From assembly GCF_027107535.1 (NCBI RefSeq), contig NZ_CP114283.1:9424001-9488000 (forward strand): a stretch of 64,000 bases of DNA. The letters run 5' to 3'. Under the pieces are notes generated by a model, which was not told the origin of the DNA, did no database searches, and saw only the letters and a program-made list of their open reading frames with translations. The DNA comes from Streptomyces aurantiacus. GTDB lineage: Bacteria > Actinomycetota > Actinomycetes > Streptomycetales > Streptomycetaceae. Both the position numbers and the translations under genes were made by a program. Every line of letters begins with the position of its first letter. Within the stretch, counting starts at the first letter, position 1. Of the stretch, positions 42,958 through 53,798 are shown in pieces.

Positions 42958-44007
42958 GCCCTGGAGCTGGACCCCCCGTCGGGCGAGCCACTCCCGCGGA
43001 TCGATTCCCGAGCCCAACTGCGGTGTCAGGCGCACCTCGAAGTGCAGATGAGGTCCGGTCGAGTTGCCGGTCGTGCCCGACTGGCCGATCCACTGCCCCG
43101 CGGCCACCCGCTCCCCCTGGTCCACCGTGGCGGCGGCCAGGTGGGCGTACTGCGTGTAGTAGCCCCCCGCATGTTCCAGCACGACCTCGATGCCGAACGG
43201 GCCGCCGCACGACACCTTCACCACCCGCCCTGCACCCACCGACCGCACCGGCGTGCCGATGTCCACCGCGAAGTCCTGGCCCGTGTGCCGGCTCGCCCAG
43301 CGGTCACCGCCGCTGCCGAACCCGGCGGAGAGCCCGTACGTCTCCACCGGCGCGACCCACGGCTGGGTGAAGGCCGTTCGCGGCTGGTCGAGCCGGACGG
43401 AACCCCGGCAGGCACCGGCGGCGACCGAGGCGTCCGCCTGCCCCTGGAGCGTCCACTGGGCCTCCTCCAGTCTCCGCTCGATACCCCGCTTGATCTCGGC
43501 GAGTTCGCCGTTGCGCCGTTCCAGCGCCTGCCAGGCCGACGCGGCCTTCGCCTCGTCGGCGGAGAGCCGGTTCTCCGCCCGGCGGCTCTTGCTGACCGCG
43601 TTGTTGAGCGCCAGATCCGCCTGCCAGACGGCCCGCTGCCCGCGCATCAGCTCCTCAGGGCTCTCCGCGAGCAGCATCTGCGCGGTGTGCGGAAGCCCTC
43701 CGCCGGTGCGGTACTGGGCCCGTGCGATGCGGCCGAGGTCGCCGTGCAGTGCGGCGATGTCCTGCCGCTCCCGTTCGAGAAGCCGCTCCAGCCGCTGCGC
43801 CCGGCCCCGCTGCACCTCCGCCTCGCGGCGGCCGGTTTCGTACTGCTGTGTCGCCAGTGACGCCTCCTCGTACAGCCGCACGACCTCGGCGCCGACCCCA
43901 CCGGAGCCACCGCCATCGCCCGCGGCCGTCGTGGGCCTGGCCACCAGGACGGCCGTCGCGCACAACAGCACCAGGACGAGCGGGGGGTGGCGACGGCGTG
44001 AGCGCAT
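42937..44007 (-). CDS. Secreted M23 (LytM-type) peptidase with coiled coil
   Basis: 356 residues from ATG 44007; an upstream Met would add 17 residues. A signal peptide or anchor (about 8-30, PLVLVLLCATAVLVARPTTA) precedes a long helical coiled coil (about 40-205, rich in Glu/Arg/Leu: EVQRGRAQRLERLLERERQD) and a C-terminal LytM domain with the zinc ligands HTGQDFAVD and HLHFEV. It resembles EnvC/NlpD-type regulators or peptidoglycan endopeptidases. Both ligand motifs are intact, so it may cut cross-links. It is downstream of the GAF kinase on the same strand, with 159 bases between. Confidence 0.9.
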   Translation of the reverse strand: MRSRRRHPPLVLVLLCATAVLVARPTTAAGDGGGSGGVGAEVVRLYEEASLATQQYETGRREAEVQRGRAQRLERLLERERQDIAALHGDLGRIARAQYRTGGGLPHTAQMLLAESPEELMRGQRAVWQADLALNNAVSKSRRAENRLSADEAKAASAWQALERRNGELAEIKRGIERRLEEAQWTLQGQADASVAAGACRGSVRLDQPRTAFTQPWVAPVETYGLSAGFGSGGDRWASRHTGQDFAVDIGTPVRSVGAGRVVKVSCGGPFGIEVVLEHAGGYYTQYAHLAAATVDQGERVAAGQWIGQSGTTGNSTGPHLHFEVRLTPQLGSGIDPREWLARRGVQLQGVSPRGG

Positions 44008-44165
44008 GAATGGATCGTGTCGCGCGAGGACGGCTCCGGTCCTGTTCAAGTCGTACACCTGGGGGACCGGTCGTCACGGATGGACCAGTGCGCTGAGCCG
44101 AACAGGGGTCCCCGGAACCCCACTTCGGCTCGTCGGTGCGCACGGCTGCACGCAGCGCGCCTGGT

Positions 44166-45746
44166 TCAGAACGGCGCTTCCCAGACCACCGACGTACCGC
44201 CGCCGTCCTGCCCGGGGTTCGGCCCGTACCAGCTGTCCCCGCCGAGCGACTCCGCCCGCCGTTCGAGGTTCTTCAGTCCGCTGCGCCGACCCCCCTCGGG
44301 GATGCCGACCCCGTCGTCCGCGACCGTCAGGCGTACGCCGGGTTCCTCGTCCGGCAGCCGTACGGTCGCGTCCACGGTGACGTCGATACGGGACGCCCCC
44401 GCGTGCCGGAAGGCGTTGGAGAGGGCTTCGCGGAGGGCCGCGATGAGGTTCTTGGCCGTGAGCTCTCCGACGACCGTGTCGACGGGACCGACGAACTGGT
44501 ACGACGGCTTGAAGCCGAGCGGTACGGCGGCCATGTTGATCTCGCGCAGTACGCGGGTCCGCAGCCCTGTCGGGAACTCCGCCGGCCCTTGCTGGAGCGC
44601 GAAGATGGCCGTGCGGATCTCCTGGATGGTGACGTCGAGTTCGTCGACCGCCTTGCCGACTCCCCGCCGCACCTCGGGCAGGACGGAGCGCCGCTGCGCG
44701 CTCTCCAGCAGCATCCCGGTGGCGAACAGCCGCTGGATGACGAGGTCGTGCAGGTCACGGGCGATCCGGTCGCGGTCCTCGTACACCGCGAGCCGCTCCC
44801 GGTCCCGCTGCGCCTCGGCCATCATCAGCGCGAGCGCGGCCTGCGAGGCGAACTGCGTCGCCAGGGTGCGCTCGGTCTCCGTGAACGGACGCGCGCCTTG
44901 CGCCCGTGCCATGACGAGTGCGCCCAGGACGCGGCCGCCGCTCCGGAGAGGCAGCAGCATCGTGGGTCCGTACCCGCGGGCCAGGTCGGCGAGCATCCGC
45001 GGGTCGGCAGCCGCGTCCTCGACGAACACGGCTTCCCCCGCGAGGACTTCGCCCGCCACCTCGTTCTCGGGCGGCACGACCAGTCCCAGCGCCCTCGACG
45101 GCCGTTCGGACGCGGCGGCGACGATCTCCAGACCCCCTTCCGTCGCGGGCAGCAGCACGAGCCCGGCCATGGAGTCCGAGAGCCGGCGGGCCTGTTCCGC
45201 GACCACCTGGAGGGCTTCGTCGGCGTCCCCGCCGGAGAGCAGCGCGGTGGTGACGGCCACGGATCCGTCGATCCAGCGTTCACGCCGCTTGGCGGCCTCG
45301 TACAGTCGCGCGTTCCCGAGGGCGATGCCCGCCTCACGCGCCAGCACACGCACCATGTCGAGGTCGTACTCGCCGAACGGCTCACCGCCGCGCTTCTCAG
45401 CGAGGTAGAGAGTGCCGAGGCTCTCGCCCCGCACCCGGATGGGGACGCCCAGGAATCCGGCCGCGGGCGGGTGGCGCAGTCCTTCGTGCCCGTCCGGCAG
45501 GCGTCCGATCCACCGGATGCTCTCCCCGTCGACGTCCTCGCGTGCGCGCTCGGCGAGCCCGTCCCAGCCCTCCGCCGCCAGCCCGACCACCGCGTACCGG
45601 GCGTCCGCCAGCTCCGCCGCGGTTTCACAGATCCGTTCGAGCGCGGACCGCAGTTCCAGCCCGCTTCCCACCGCCCGCATCGCTTCCAGCAACCGCGGCA
45701 CGTCGTCCGGGTTCGGGGCGGCACCGGGGTCCGGCTCGTCTGACAT
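44166..45746 (-). CDS. GAF-domain two-component sensor histidine kinase
   Basis: 526 residues. Two GAF domains (about 20-160 and 180-325), then a HisKA_3 dimerisation helix with the H box RDRIARDLHDLVIQRLFATG (His about 335). The HATPase follows with N box REALSNAFRHAGASRID and G box VADDGVGIPEGG ... GLKNLERRAESLGG. No membrane helix, so it is cytoplasmic and senses an intracellular signal, as with DevS/DosT relatives. No response regulator lies beside it, so it is an orphan here. It sits just downstream of cydCD on the same strand, which could mean redox or oxygen sensing. Confidence 0.92.
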   Translation of the reverse strand: MSDEPDPGAAPNPDDVPRLLEAMRAVGSGLELRSALERICETAAELADARYAVVGLAAEGWDGLAERAREDVDGESIRWIGRLPDGHEGLRHPPAAGFLGVPIRVRGESLGTLYLAEKRGGEPFGEYDLDMVRVLAREAGIALGNARLYEAAKRRERWIDGSVAVTTALLSGGDADEALQVVAEQARRLSDSMAGLVLLPATEGGLEIVAAASERPSRALGLVVPPENEVAGEVLAGEAVFVEDAAADPRMLADLARGYGPTMLLPLRSGGRVLGALVMARAQGARPFTETERTLATQFASQAALALMMAEAQRDRERLAVYEDRDRIARDLHDLVIQRLFATGMLLESAQRRSVLPEVRRGVGKAVDELDVTIQEIRTAIFALQQGPAEFPTGLRTRVLREINMAAVPLGFKPSYQFVGPVDTVVGELTAKNLIAALREALSNAFRHAGASRIDVTVDATVRLPDEEPGVRLTVADDGVGIPEGGRRSGLKNLERRAESLGGDSWYGPNPGQDGGGTSVVWEAPF

Positions 45747-45844
45747 GCACCGAGCCTAGTTAGTCCCATTTGTTCGGGAAAGTCGAGCGCCGTCAGCGGT
45801 TGCCGCACCCGCCCCCGGACCTCCTGCCCACCCTCGGGGTGCCC

Positions 45845-48800
45845 TCACCGTACGCCGGCGTGCGTCTCCGTCCGGCTCTCCCGCTCGGCCATCTCCCGCA
45901 ACGGTCCCCGCGCGTGCAGCAGCTCGCCGAACGGTCCCCGCTGCACCACACGCCCCTCGGCCAGGACGATCACCTCGTCCGCCGCCTCCAGCCCCGCGAG
46001 CCGATGCGTGATCAGCAACGTCGTGCGCCCCGCGGTCGCGGCCAGCAGGTCGGCGGTGAGGGCGTCGGCGGTGGCCAGATCGAGGTGCTCCGCGGGCTCG
46101 TCGAGAAGCAGCACGGGAAAGTCCGCGAGCAGGGCACGGGCCAGCGCCAACCGCTGCCGCTGCCCCCCGGACAACCGGGCGCCGTGCTCCCCGATCAACG
46201 TGTCGAGCCCGTCGGGCAGCCCGTCGGCCCAGTCGAGCAGCCGCACCCGGCCCAGCACGTCCCGCAACGCGGAATCGGTCGCGTCCTTCCGTGCGAGCAG
46301 CAGATTCTCCCGCACCGAACTGTCGAAGAGATGCGCGTCCTGCGCGCAGAGTCCCACCAGGCGCCGCACGTCGTCGCCGTCCATGCCGGACGCGTCCACC
46401 CCTCCCAGCGTGTACGTCCCCGCACGCGCGTCCAGGAAGCGCAGCAGCACCTGCGCCAACGTCGTCTTGCCGGATCCGGACGGCCCGACGACGGCGGTCC
46501 GACGCCCGCGCTCGAGTACCAGATCCACGTCGGCGACCGCGTCCCGCCGCTGTCCCCCATGGCGAGCGGCCAGGCCCTTCAGCACGACCGGGAAGGGCGA
46601 CTCGGGTGCCTTCACGGGCCGCTCCGGCTCCCGTACGGGCTCGGGCGCGTCCAGGACCTCGTACACGCGCTCCGCGCTCTTGCGCACCCGCTGCCGGTAC
46701 TGGACCGCCAGGGGCAGCCCCAGCACGGCCTCGAAAGCGGCCAGCGGTGTGAGGACGACGACGGCCATCGTCACGCCGCTGAGCCGTCCGTCGAGGACCG
46801 CCTGGGCACCGACGAGCGCGGCGGCCGTGACGGTGAGACCCGAGATCAAGGCGATCAGCCCGTCGCCGAGCGCGGTGGCGGTGGCGGCGCGCGAGGCGAT
46901 GCGGGTGAGTTCGGTGTCGGCCCGTCGCGCCTCGGCGGTACGTGCGGGGAGCGCGCCCGCGACCGTCAACTCGGCCGTTCCGGTGAGGAGATCGGCCACA
47001 CGGGTCGCCAGCACTCCGCGGGCCGGAGCCAGCCGGTGCTCGGCACGGCGCGCGACGGCGCCGGTCAGCAGCGGCACCCCCACCCCGGCGGCCAGCAGCC
47101 CCACGGCGAGGGCAGCTCCCGCCTCGGGCAGCAGCCAGGCCGTGAACCCGACGGAGCCGGCGGACACGACGGCCGCCGCGGCGGCGGGCAGCAGCCAGCG
47201 CAGCCAGTAGTCCTGCAGCGCGTCCACGTCGGTGACGAGCCGCGCGAGCAGATCACCGCGCCGGGCGGTACGCAGTCCCGCGGGCGCCAGCCGTTCGAGA
47301 CGCCGGTACACGGCGACCCTGGTGTCGGCGAGCATCCGCAGCACCGCGTCGTGCGACACCAGCCGCTCGGCGTACCGGAACACGGCCCGCCCGATCCCGA
47401 ACGTCCGCGTGGCCGTCACGGCGACCATCAGATACAGCACGGGTGGCTGCTGCGAGGCTCTGGAGATCAGCCAGCCCGAGGTGGCCATGAGGCCGACGGC
47501 GCTCCCGAGCGCGAGACTGCCGAGCAGGAGGGCCAGCACGAGCCGCCCGCGGCGGGGCCCGGCCATGGCACGTACGCGTGCGAGCACGCCGCCGCCCCTC
47601 CGTGGAGGCAAGGGCGCCTCCTCCTCGGGCCGCTCGGGCGCCACCGCCACCACGTCGGAGTGAGTCGTTCCCGCGTCGGCGGACCGTTCGGGTCGCTCGT
47701 CCGGGGCCGCCGGTTCCAACCGCACCACCCGGTCCGCCACGGCCAGCAGGGCCGGCCGGTGGACCACCAGGAGCACGGTCCGCCCGACCGCGAGACGCCG
47801 CACCGCCTCCACGACCTCGGCCTCGGTCGCCCCGTCCAGCGAGGCGGTCGGCTCGTCCAGGAGCAGCACCGGCCGATCCGACAGGAACGCCCGTGCCAGG
47901 GCGAGCCGTTGGCGCTGCCCGGCGGACAGACCGGCACCGTCCTCACCGAGAAGTGTGCGCACGCCGTCGGGCAGCGCGTCCACGAACTCCAGGGCCCCGG
48001 CATCGGACAACGCCTGCCGCACCGCGGTGTCGTCCGCCTCCGGCCGGGCCAGCCGGACGTTCTCGGCGATGGACGCGGCGTACAGATGCGGCCGCTGCGG
48101 CACCCACGCGACCCGCGAACGCCATTCCTTCATGTCGGCTTCGGCGAGATCGACTCCCCCGACACGCACTCGGCCCGCCGTGGGTTCGACGAATCCCAAC
48201 GCCACGTTCAGGAGGGTCGTCTTGCCCACGCCGCTGGGGCCGACGAGCGCCACGGCCTCCCCGGGCCGGACCTCGAAGGACACGCCGGACACCGCGTCGG
48301 ACGACCGCCCGGAGTACCGGACCGTCACGCCCTCGAAGCTCAGCTGGCCCGAGGAGGGCACGGCGTCCGCCCCGAATGCCGACACGGGAGTCTCCAGGAC
48401 CGAAAAGATCTCCTCGGCGGCCGACAGCCCCTCCGCCGCCGCGTGGTACTGCGCCCCGACCTGCCGCAGTGGCAGATACGCCTCGGGGGCGAGAACGAGC
48501 ACGACCAGCCCGTCGTACAGCGCCATTTCACCGTGGACGAGCCGCATCCCGACGGTCACCGCGACCAGGGCGACCGAGATCGTGGCAAGCAACTCCAGCG
48601 CGAAGGACGAGATGAAAGCGATGCGCAGGGTCCGCATGGTCGCCTGCCGGTACTCCCCGGTGATCCGGCGGATGGACTCGGCCTGCGCCTTGGCCCGCCC
48701 GAACACCTTCAGCGTGGGAAGCCCGGCGACCACGTCCAGGAAATGCCCCGAAAGCCGGGACAACAGCCGCCACTGGCGGTCCATCTGGGACTGCGTGACC

Positions 48801-49339
48801 CAGCCGATGAGCATCATGAAGATCGGGATGAGCGGCAGTGTGCCGACGATGATCGCCGCGGACACCCAGTCCTCGGTGACGATCCGCGCGAGCACGGCGA
48901 CCGGGACGACCACCGCGAGCCCCAACTGCGGCAGGTAGCGGGAGAAATAGTCGTCCAGGGCATCCACGCCACGGGTGGCGAGCGCGATCAGTGATCCCGT
49001 CCGCTGCCCGCTCAGCCACTCCGGTCCGAGCGCGCCGGCGCGGTCCAGCAACCGCCCTCGCAGCTCCGACTTGACCGCCGCGCTCGCCCGGTGAGCGGCG
49101 AGCTCGGTGAGCCAGGAAACGAGCGCCCTGCCCACCGCGACCGCCGCCAACAACACGAGTGGCGTGCGGAGTTCACCGACCGACAGTTCACGCTGGAAGG
49201 CTCCGACCACCACCTCGGCGATCAGCATGGCCTGGGCGACGACCAGGCCCGCCCCCGCGATGCCGAGACCGACGACCGCCATCAGGAAGAAGCGGGTGGC
49301 GCGGGCGTATCGGAGGAGTCGCGGGTCGATCGGTTTCAC
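45845..49339 (-). CDS. cydCD: CydCD fused heterodimeric ABC exporter for cytochrome bd assembly
   Basis: About 1164 residues from GTG 49339 (ribosome site GAGGG ten bases before); a GTG at 49348 would add three residues. CydDC exports cysteine and glutathione needed to assemble cytochrome bd. Two ABC halves are fused: the first (CydD-like, residues 1-560) has six helices and Walker A GPSGVGKTT with signature LSAGQRQR; the second (about 590-1150) has six helices, Walker A GPSGSGKTT and signature LSGGQRQRLALA. Walker B LLLDEP is intact in both. It follows cydA and cydB on the same strand, 101 bases from cydB. The first parS site overlaps its first codons. Confidence 0.93.
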   Translation of the reverse strand: MKPIDPRLLRYARATRFFLMAVVGLGIAGAGLVVAQAMLIAEVVVGAFQRELSVGELRTPLVLLAAVAVGRALVSWLTELAAHRASAAVKSELRGRLLDRAGALGPEWLSGQRTGSLIALATRGVDALDDYFSRYLPQLGLAVVVPVAVLARIVTEDWVSAAIIVGTLPLIPIFMMLIGWVTQSQMDRQWRLLSRLSGHFLDVVAGLPTLKVFGRAKAQAESIRRITGEYRQATMRTLRIAFISSFALELLATISVALVAVTVGMRLVHGEMALYDGLVVLVLAPEAYLPLRQVGAQYHAAAEGLSAAEEIFSVLETPVSAFGADAVPSSGQLSFEGVTVRYSGRSSDAVSGVSFEVRPGEAVALVGPSGVGKTTLLNVALGFVEPTAGRVRVGGVDLAEADMKEWRSRVAWVPQRPHLYAASIAENVRLARPEADDTAVRQALSDAGALEFVDALPDGVRTLLGEDGAGLSAGQRQRLALARAFLSDRPVLLLDEPTASLDGATEAEVVEAVRRLAVGRTVLLVVHRPALLAVADRVVRLEPAAPDERPERSADAGTTHSDVVAVAPERPEEEAPLPPRRGGGVLARVRAMAGPRRGRLVLALLLGSLALGSAVGLMATSGWLISRASQQPPVLYLMVAVTATRTFGIGRAVFRYAERLVSHDAVLRMLADTRVAVYRRLERLAPAGLRTARRGDLLARLVTDVDALQDYWLRWLLPAAAAAVVSAGSVGFTAWLLPEAGAALAVGLLAAGVGVPLLTGAVARRAEHRLAPARGVLATRVADLLTGTAELTVAGALPARTAEARRADTELTRIASRAATATALGDGLIALISGLTVTAAALVGAQAVLDGRLSGVTMAVVVLTPLAAFEAVLGLPLAVQYRQRVRKSAERVYEVLDAPEPVREPERPVKAPESPFPVVLKGLAARHGGQRRDAVADVDLVLERGRRTAVVGPSGSGKTTLAQVLLRFLDARAGTYTLGGVDASGMDGDDVRRLVGLCAQDAHLFDSSVRENLLLARKDATDSALRDVLGRVRLLDWADGLPDGLDTLIGEHGARLSGGQRQRLALARALLADFPVLLLDEPAEHLDLATADALTADLLAATAGRTTLLITHRLAGLEAADEVIVLAEGRVVQRGPFGELLHARGPLREMAERESRTETHAGVR

Positions 49340-49419
49340 GTGAAACACACCCTCGGGTCAAACAGGTGTGTTTCACGTGAAACACACCCTCTTCTCATTG
49401 GACACGTTTCACGTGAAAC
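49333..49419. promoter_or_regulatory. Three perfect parS sites at cydB/cydCD junction
   Basis: GTTTCACGTGAAAC occurs exactly at 49333-49346, 49370-49383 and 49406-49419. This is the ParB target found in oriC-proximal copies in Streptomyces. Spacing is 37 and 36 bases. The first overlaps the start codon region of cydCD, where it reads FHVK. Confidence 0.95.
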
Positions 49420-49440
49420 GCGCCCTCGGATTCAGCGGTC

Positions 49441-50445
<1,005 letters not shown>

Positions 50446-50465
50446 GACTCAGCAGCTCCCTGGGC

Positions 50466-51971
50466 CTAGTAGGAGAAGGCCATCGGCTTGTCGGCGTCCC
50501 GGAGGTCGCCACCGATCTTCGTGGGCGGGTTGAGGTCGGCCTCGGTCAGCTCGGGCGGCCCGGCCTTGACGTACTTCACGAGCAGCTTGACCTCGATGAC
50601 GGCGAGGATCGCGTAGATCGTCGTGAGGACGACGAGCGAGGTGATCATCTCGCCCTGCGACACACCGGGGGAGACCGCGTCCCGGGTCTGCATCACGCCG
50701 TAGACGACCCAGGGCTGCCGGCCCATCTCGGTGAAGATCCAGCCCCATGAGTTGGCGATCAGCGGGAAGCCCATCGTCCAGACCGCCAGGAGCCAGTACA
50801 GCCGGGTGGGTCCAGCTCCGAGCGGCTTCCTCAGCAGCACCAGGTGCGGTACCTCGTTCTCCCCCGTCCGGTGGGCGGCCGGCAGCAGGAACCTCTTCCG
50901 TGTGAGCCACAGTCCCAGCAGGCCCAGCGAGAAGGACGCCATTCCGAAGCCGATCATCCATCGGAAGCCCCAGTAGGCGACGGGGACGATGGGCTTGTAG
51001 TCACCGGGGCCGTACTTCTCCTGCTCGGCCTTGTTGGTGTCGTTGATGCCGGGCACGTACGAGTCGAAGTCGCTGTGGGCGAGGAAGGACAGGAGGCCGG
51101 GAATCTCCAGGGCCACCTTGTTGTGCCCCTCGTCGACGTCCCCGTACGCGAACACGGAGAACGGCGCGGGCTTCTCGCCGTCCCACAGCGCCTCGGCCGC
51201 GGCCATCTTCATCGGCTGCTGCTCGTACATGACCTTGCCGAGGGTGTCCCCGCTGATCGCCGTGAGCAGACCGCCGACCGCCATGGTGACCAGGCCGAGC
51301 CGCAGCGAGGTCCGCATCACCGGGATGTGCTTCTTGCGCATCAGGTGGAACGCGGCGATACCGACCATGAACGCGCCGCCCGTCAGGAAGGCCGCGGAGA
51401 AGCTGTGGAACACCTGGTTGACCGCGGTGTTCTGGGTGAGGACCAGCCAGAAGTCGGTGAGTTCGGCCCGGCCCTTCTGCTCGTTGATCCGGTACCCGAC
51501 GGGGTGCTGCATCCAGGAGTTGGCCGCGAGGATGAAGTACGCCGACAGCAGCGTGCCGATCGAGACCATCCATATGCAGGCGAGGTGGATCTTCTTCGGC
51601 AGCTTGTCCCAGCCGAAGATCCACAGCCCGATGAAGGTGGACTCGAAGAAGAAGGCGATCAGGGCCTCGAAGGCGAGCGGCGCTCCGAAGACGTCACCGA
51701 CGAAGCGCGAGTAGTCCGACCAGTTCATGCCGAACTGGAACTCCTGCACGATGCCCGTGACGACACCCATCGCGATGTTGATCAGGAAGAGCTTGCCCCA
51801 GAACTTGGTGGCCCTGAGGTACTTCTCCTTCTCCGTGCGCACCCAGGCGGTCTGCAGGCCCGCGGTGAGCGCGGCGAGCGAGATCGTGAGCGGGACGAAG
51901 AGGAAGTGGTAGACGGTGGTGATGCCGAACTGCCATCGGGCCACGGTTTCCGGCGCCAGAGCCAATTCCAC
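50466..51971 (-). CDS. cydA: Cytochrome bd oxidase subunit I
   Basis: 501 residues from GTG 51971. Nine membrane helices with quinol-binding loop. The early His in VYHFLFVPLTI (heme b595 ligand), the second heme His in VNQVFHSFSAAFL and the short Q loop with GRQPWVVYGVMQT are present. It reduces O2 to water with high affinity. It is the first gene of the cydA-cydB-cydCD run. A Rex operator lies 85 bases before the start, so it is expected to be derepressed at high NADH/NAD+, i.e. under oxygen limitation. Confidence 0.97.
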   Translation of the reverse strand: MELALAPETVARWQFGITTVYHFLFVPLTISLAALTAGLQTAWVRTEKEKYLRATKFWGKLFLINIAMGVVTGIVQEFQFGMNWSDYSRFVGDVFGAPLAFEALIAFFFESTFIGLWIFGWDKLPKKIHLACIWMVSIGTLLSAYFILAANSWMQHPVGYRINEQKGRAELTDFWLVLTQNTAVNQVFHSFSAAFLTGGAFMVGIAAFHLMRKKHIPVMRTSLRLGLVTMAVGGLLTAISGDTLGKVMYEQQPMKMAAAEALWDGEKPAPFSVFAYGDVDEGHNKVALEIPGLLSFLAHSDFDSYVPGINDTNKAEQEKYGPGDYKPIVPVAYWGFRWMIGFGMASFSLGLLGLWLTRKRFLLPAAHRTGENEVPHLVLLRKPLGAGPTRLYWLLAVWTMGFPLIANSWGWIFTEMGRQPWVVYGVMQTRDAVSPGVSQGEMITSLVVLTTIYAILAVIEVKLLVKYVKAGPPELTEADLNPPTKIGGDLRDADKPMAFSY

Positions 51972-52055
51972 GTCGTCATCTCCTTACGTCGCCGTAGAAA
52001 CAGCGGCAGTTTGTCCCGCTTGTCATAGACATCACGGGAGCAACTGGGACTCGCT

Positions 52056-52071
52056 TGTGAACGCGTTCACA
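52056..52071. promoter_or_regulatory. Rex operator (ROP) upstream of cydA
   Basis: TGTGAACGCGTTCACA is a perfect 16-bp palindrome and the known Streptomyces Rex target, located upstream of cydA as in S. coelicolor. ATTCACAAGC follows, giving an overlapping half-site. Confidence 0.95.
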
Positions 52072-52209
52072 TTCACAAGCAATTATGCCGCATGCTCGTT
52101 CGAGCGGTGACGGGTGGGGGGTACCTGGATGCGGACCCGGGCCCTCCACACGCAAAGGGCCAGCTCAGCGGCTATGTGAGGGGTGTAGTGGCATACGCCA
52201 CAGAGGACT

Positions 52210-52250
52210 CGGGCCCCGGCATCCCGCGAAGCGCGGGATGCCGGGGCCCG
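52210..52250 (-). terminator. Strong hairpin between hisC and cydA promoter
   Basis: A perfect 19-bp stem (CGGGCCCCGGCATCCCGCG) with a 3-base loop lies 33 bases beyond the hisC stop. Confidence 0.85.
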
Positions 52251-52282
52251 GGGTTGCCCGTGAACTCAGGTCCGGGGCTCGT

Positions 52283-53365
52283 CTAGAGCTCCTTGCGGAA
52301 CCCCTCCGTCGTCTTGAGGAAGATGTCGTTGGCCTCGGTCTCGCCCACCGTCACACGAACTCCCTCGCCCGCGAACGGCCGCACGACGACCCCGGCCCGC
52401 TCACACGCGGCGGCGAAGTCGCCGGTGCGCTCCCCGAGCCGCAGCCACACGAAGTTCGCCTGTGTGTCCGGCACCGTCCAGCCCTGCCCGCGCAACGTCT
52501 CGACCACCCGCGCGCGCTCGGACACCAGCGACCCGACCCGGCCCAGCAGCTCGTCCTCGGCCCGCAGCGAGGCGACCGCCGCGTCCTGCGCGAGCTGGCT
52601 CACACCGAAGGGCACGGCCGTCTTGCGCAGCGCCGCCGCCACCGGCTCGTGCGCGATCGCGAAGCCGACCCGCAGCCCGGCGAGGCCGTACGCCTTGGAG
52701 AACGTCCGCAGCACGCACACGTTCGGCCGCTCCCGGTAGAGCTCGACGCCGTCCGGCACCTCCACGTCGCGCACGAACTCCCGGTACGCCTCGTCGAGGA
52801 CGACGAGGACATCGCCCGGAACCCGGTCCAGGAACCGTTCCAGCTCCGCCCGGCGCACCGCCGTGCCCGTGGGGTTGTTGGGGTTGCAGACGAAGATCAG
52901 CCGCGTCCGGTCGGTGATCGCGTCCGCCATCGCGTCGAGGTCGTGCACATCCCCCGGCGTCAGCGGCACCTGGACCGCCGTCGCCCCACTGATGCGGGTG
53001 ATGATCGGGTACGCCTCGAAGGACCGCCAGGCGTAGATCACCTCGTCGCCCGGCCCGGAGGTCGCCTGCACCAGCTGCTGGGCCACGCCGACCGAACCGG
53101 TGCCCGTGGCCAGGTGCGCGAGCGGCACCCCGAACCGGTCCGCCAGCTCGCTCATCAGCCCTGTGCACGCCATGTCCGGGTAGCGGTTGAAGGCGCAGGC
53201 AGCCGCGCTCACGCTCTCCAGCACGCTCGGCAGCGGCGGATAGGGGTTCTCGTTGGAGGACAGCTTGTAGGCCACCGGGCCGTCCGAGGCCGCCGCGGGC
53301 TTCCCCGGCCTGTACGTGGGGATACCTTCCAGCTCGGCTCGCAGCTTCGGGCTCGTCTCGCTCAC
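52283..53365 (-). CDS. hisC: Histidinol-phosphate aminotransferase
   Basis: 360 residues from GTG 53365; AAGGAGGA five bases upstream fixes this start. It converts imidazole-acetol phosphate to histidinol phosphate with PLP. Fold-type I motifs are [41 protein letters not shown] and the Schiff-base Lys in [14 protein letters not shown]. Not beside other his genes, so it is probably a second copy or serves aromatic transamination. It diverges from the LacI gene. Confidence 0.93.
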   Translation of the reverse strand: MSETSPKLRAELEGIPTYRPGKPAAASDGPVAYKLSSNENPYPPLPSVLESVSAAACAFNRYPDMACTGLMSELADRFGVPLAHLATGTGSVGVAQQLVQATSGPGDEVIYAWRSFEAYPIITRISGATAVQVPLTPGDVHDLDAMADAITDRTRLIFVCNPNNPTGTAVRRAELERFLDRVPGDVLVVLDEAYREFVRDVEVPDGVELYRERPNVCVLRTFSKAYGLAGLRVGFAIAHEPVAAALRKTAVPFGVSQLAQDAAVASLRAEDELLGRVGSLVSERARVVETLRGQGWTVPDTQANFVWLRLGERTGDFAAACERAGVVVRPFAGEGVRVTVGETEANDIFLKTTEGFRKEL

Positions 53366-53798
53366 CGCAGTCCTCCTTGTGACCGTCTCCGGCTCATCAC
53401 CACCACCGGCTACCAATACTCCTCACCTTAAGAGGATTCGGCACCGCTGAGTACGGCTCGGGACCGACCGCCCGGCCGGCGGCCGGCGTCCGCGCACACA
53501 CTCCCGGGCATCACCGCACGAAGGCGTACGAAAGAGGGGGGCGCGCCGTACCTCAGCGCCCGCGCCGGTGGCTCGCGCCGTGGCGCGCATCCCTCGTGAA
53601 GGTGAGTTGAGACCTCTTCGAAACATGGCTCATTTGGCAGGCACATGCGCGCCGACAAGTGACGTCCTGCCATTGAAACGGTCAACTCCCTTGATTTCCA
53701 AGGCAATTAAGCGCTATTGACCATGCAGAAACGTGCCTGTCAACGAGTGCATATGCGTCCGCACTACCCCACCGCATGAGCCCTACTATCGGCTCGCC
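53366..53798. other. Divergent intergenic region hisC-LacI
   Basis: About 430 bases. Lower GC in the right half. A TACTAT hexamer (53784-53789) 9 bases before the LacI ATG is a good -10 for a near-leaderless transcript. CAATTAAGCGCTATTG near 53702 is an imperfect palindrome that could be an operator. No protein evidence. Confidence 0.5.
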
